A stretch of 64,000 bases of DNA, taken from contig NZ_CP063779.1 of NCBI RefSeq assembly GCF_021596945.1, forward strand, positions 499,501 to 563,500, given 5' to 3'. Shown here piece after piece: positions 62,351 through 64,000 of this stretch. Origin of the DNA: Mongoliitalea daihaiensis (lineage in GTDB: Bacteria; Bacteroidota; Bacteroidia; Cytophagales; Cyclobacteriaceae). How positions within the stretch are numbered: the first letter of the stretch is position 1; each line of letters begins with the position of its first letter. The notes under the pieces are model-generated. The model did no database searches and was not told the DNA's origin. It saw only the letters and a program-made list of their open reading frames with translations. The translations under genes were made by a program, and so were the position numbers.

Positions 62351-63583
62351 ATGGAAGTCGAATGGATCAAATACCTGCTTGTCGGGGTGCTTTCGCTTAG
62401 CTTTTTGTTTGAAAAAACATTAAGCTACTTGAATATCCGCCAACCCGTACCTGATATCCCTTCCAACCTAAATGAATATATCAGTTCGGACAAACTAAAG
62501 GAAAGTAAAAGCTATCAAAAAGCTAATTTTAACTTTAGCCTAATTACAGCTATATTTTCATTTTTAATCACCATTGGGCTTATTTACTGGGGAGTTTTTG
62601 GAACAATTGATCTTTGGCTTAGGCAATTCATCCAAGATCCTATCTTTCTTTCCATCGTCTATTTTGCAGTGATTTTTATGGGTTCAGATTTACTTGCAAT
62701 ACCTTTTGATTATTACCACACCTTTGTAATTGAAGAAAAATTTGGATTCAATAAAAGCAGTATACAAACTTATATTTCGGATAAAGTCAAAGGTTACATG
62801 CTCTCTATCATCATTGGAGGGGGGCTTTTATTTGTTTTACTTTGGTTAATTCATCAAATAGGAAAGGACTTTTGGTGGCAGTTTTGGTTGATTGCCGTCA
62901 TTTTTATGGTAGGCGTCAATTTGTTTTATACCGCTTGGGTGCTTCCATTATTCAATAAGTTGACTCCTTTGGAGGAAGGGGAACTGAAAAATAAAATCTT
63001 CGCATACGCGAAATCAGTGAATTTCCCCTTAAACAATATTTTTGTAATCGATGGAAGCAAACGTTCCTCTAAAGCCAATGCATTTTTCTCAGGCTTTGGC
63101 AAAAGAAAAAAAGTGGTGCTTTACGATACCTTAATAGATCAACATACGCCTGACGAACTGGTAGCTGTCTTAGCCCATGAAATTGGACATTATAAAAAGA
63201 AACACATCATCTGGGGAATGAGTACTTCGATTGTACAAGTAGGTTTGCTGCTCTATATACTTTCTGAATTTATCTTTTCCACTACTATGAGCTTAGCCTT
63301 AGGGGGGGAGCAAATGGCCATACACCTCAATATTGTAGGCTTTACCATGCTTTTCTCTCCAATTTCCATGATTATCGGAATAGGCATGAATATGCTGAGT
63401 CGTAAACATGAGTTTGAAGCGGATGCTTTTGCGAAAACCACTTTTGACGGCAGGCCCCTGGCAGAGGCATTGAAAACCCTTTCCGTAAATTCTTTAAGTA
63501 ACCTCAACCCCCATCCTTGGTATGTTTTTGTGAATTATTCGCACCCTCCTTTGATGGAAAGATTAGCTAAACTAGAGAACTGA
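62351..63583 (+). CDS. M48-family CAAX-protease-like (Ste24) metallopeptidase
   Basis: A 410-residue integral membrane zinc peptidase. Several hydrophobic helices surround the active site: VLAHEIGHYKKKH (about 273-285) gives the HExxH zinc motif, and EFEADAFA gives the third ligand Glu. The NAFFSGFGKRKKVVLYDTL strand is typical of Ste24/HtpX-type enzymes. Bacterial members take part in membrane protein quality control; prenyl-protein cleavage is not expected. It follows the PorP/SprF gene by 9 bp and is probably co-transcribed with it. Confidence 0.93.
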   Translation: MEVEWIKYLLVGVLSLSFLFEKTLSYLNIRQPVPDIPSNLNEYISSDKLKESKSYQKANFNFSLITAIFSFLITIGLIYWGVFGTIDLWLRQFIQDPIFLSIVYFAVIFMGSDLLAIPFDYYHTFVIEEKFGFNKSSIQTYISDKVKGYMLSIIIGGGLLFVLLWLIHQIGKDFWWQFWLIAVIFMVGVNLFYTAWVLPLFNKLTPLEEGELKNKIFAYAKSVNFPLNNIFVIDGSKRSSKANAFFSGFGKRKKVVLYDTLIDQHTPDELVAVLAHEIGHYKKKHIIWGMSTSIVQVGLLLYILSEFIFSTTMSLALGGEQMAIHLNIVGFTMLFSPISMIIGIGMNMLSRKHEFEADAFAKTTFDGRPLAEALKTLSVNSLSNLNPHPWYVFVNYSHPPLMERLAKLEN

Positions 63584-63622
63584 TTGAAGGATTAATCCGT
63601 AACTTTCATCAAAATAAACCCT

Positions 63623-64000
63623 ATGAGTAATCTTGCACTAGCCCAGACCCCCATGGTTTTTGACCGTAAACATTACAGTGATCAGACTTTACTGGATTTG
63701 TATAAGTCCTTGTTGATGCCTCGAAGAATCGAAGAAAAAATGCTGATTCTACTAAGGCAAGGAAAAATATCGAAATGGTTTAGCGGTTGGGGACAAGAAG
63801 CAATTTCCATAGGTGCTGTCAATGCCTTGCAAGAGGATGAATTCATCTTACCCATGCATAGAAACTTGGGGATTTTTACTGGACGCAAGATGCCATTGGA
63901 AAAGCTCTTTGCACAGTTTCAGGGGAAAAAATCAGGATTCACCAAAGGAAGAGACCGCTCATTTCACTTCGGTAGCAAAGAACATCATATTGTAGGGATG
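63623..64000 (+). CDS. 2-oxoacid dehydrogenase E1 component (5' part; runs off window)
   Basis: The first 126 codons of a thiamine-diphosphate-dependent dehydrogenase E1 alpha-type subunit. It reads LYKSLLMPRRIEEKMLILLRQGKISKW, GQEAISIGAVNAL, then FILPMHRNLGIF and GRDRSFHFGS, matching branched-chain 2-oxoacid / pyruvate dehydrogenase E1. In many Bacteroidota this is a fused alpha-beta protein of about 650-800 residues; the window ends too early to tell. TAACTTTC upstream is a near-match to the -7 element. The start ATG at 63623 gives the natural N-terminus. Confidence 0.9.
   Translation, partial: MSNLALAQTPMVFDRKHYSDQTLLDLYKSLLMPRRIEEKMLILLRQGKISKWFSGWGQEAISIGAVNALQEDEFILPMHRNLGIFTGRKMPLEKLFAQFQGKKSGFTKGRDRSFHFGSKEHHIVGM

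Overview
The window reads as ordinary chromosome of a member of Bacteroidota, most likely Cytophagales (Cyclobacteriaceae-like). Supporting signs are two giant secreted proteins with type IX secretion (T9SS) type B C-terminal domains next to a PorP/SprF gene, several promoters of the Bacteroidota form (TTG, about 20 bp, TAnnTTTG), almost no Shine-Dalgarno sites, many SPII lipoproteins and a DUF4221-like lipoprotein. There are no rRNAs, prophage, CRISPR array or intact insertion sequence. The genus is inference.

Layout. 1-3.7 kb: 5' end of rpsP (minus), tRNA-Arg(CCU), a GH5-like lipoprotein, an endonuclease/exonuclease/phosphatase protein and an orphan LuxR-type response regulator. 3.9-6.5 kb: a TonB-C protein, a small lipoprotein, a DUF6364/PIN toxin-antitoxin pair and a Uma2-type nuclease-fold protein. 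6.4-14.7 kb: an amidohydrolase, a GH57-like protein that lacks the catalytic Glu, a TspO-related membrane protein, an operon of an ENPP-type phosphodiesterase, a group III truncated haemoglobin and an esterase, then a 0.67 kb repeat-rich spacer and a CotH-like lipoprotein. 14.9-19.7 kb: a Prx6-type peroxiredoxin, a Crp/Fnr regulator and a divergent MFS / EamA / aminotransferase cluster. 20-24.4 kb: an M48-like protein with a ruined zinc motif, a DoxX/Gfo-Idh-MocA pair and a toxin-antitoxin pair whose ParE toxin is frameshifted. 24.6-28.1 kb: an SLC45-type sugar transporter and an amylosucrase-like GH13 enzyme, a likely sucrose or alpha-glucoside module.

28-42 kb is mostly housekeeping: HtrA/Deg protease, MscS channel, YraN, LipB, a DUF4221-like lipoprotein with an orphan antitoxin-like gene, a 3'-5' exonuclease, an AAA/DUF4143 ATPase behind an array of about 22-bp repeats, RNase R, a prenyl diphosphate synthase, a rhomboid protease and an HPF-like protein. 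42-51 kb (minus) holds three large secreted proteins: an HExxHxxGxxH metalloprotease, an Asp-box propeller protein and an S9 prolyl-oligopeptidase-like peptidase, each followed by a terminator-like hairpin. 51-64 kb: rplU-rpmA, two collinear T9SS type B adhesin-like paralogues flanking yaaA, PorP/SprF, an Ste24-type protease, and the start of a 2-oxoacid dehydrogenase E1 gene.

The most unusual items are the phased repeat array before the AAA ATPase, two enzyme-fold proteins that appear catalytically dead (GH57-like and M48-like), the broken ParE toxin, and the paired T9SS adhesins. No clearly new defence or mobile system was found. All family calls were made by eye from motifs and have not been checked by database search.
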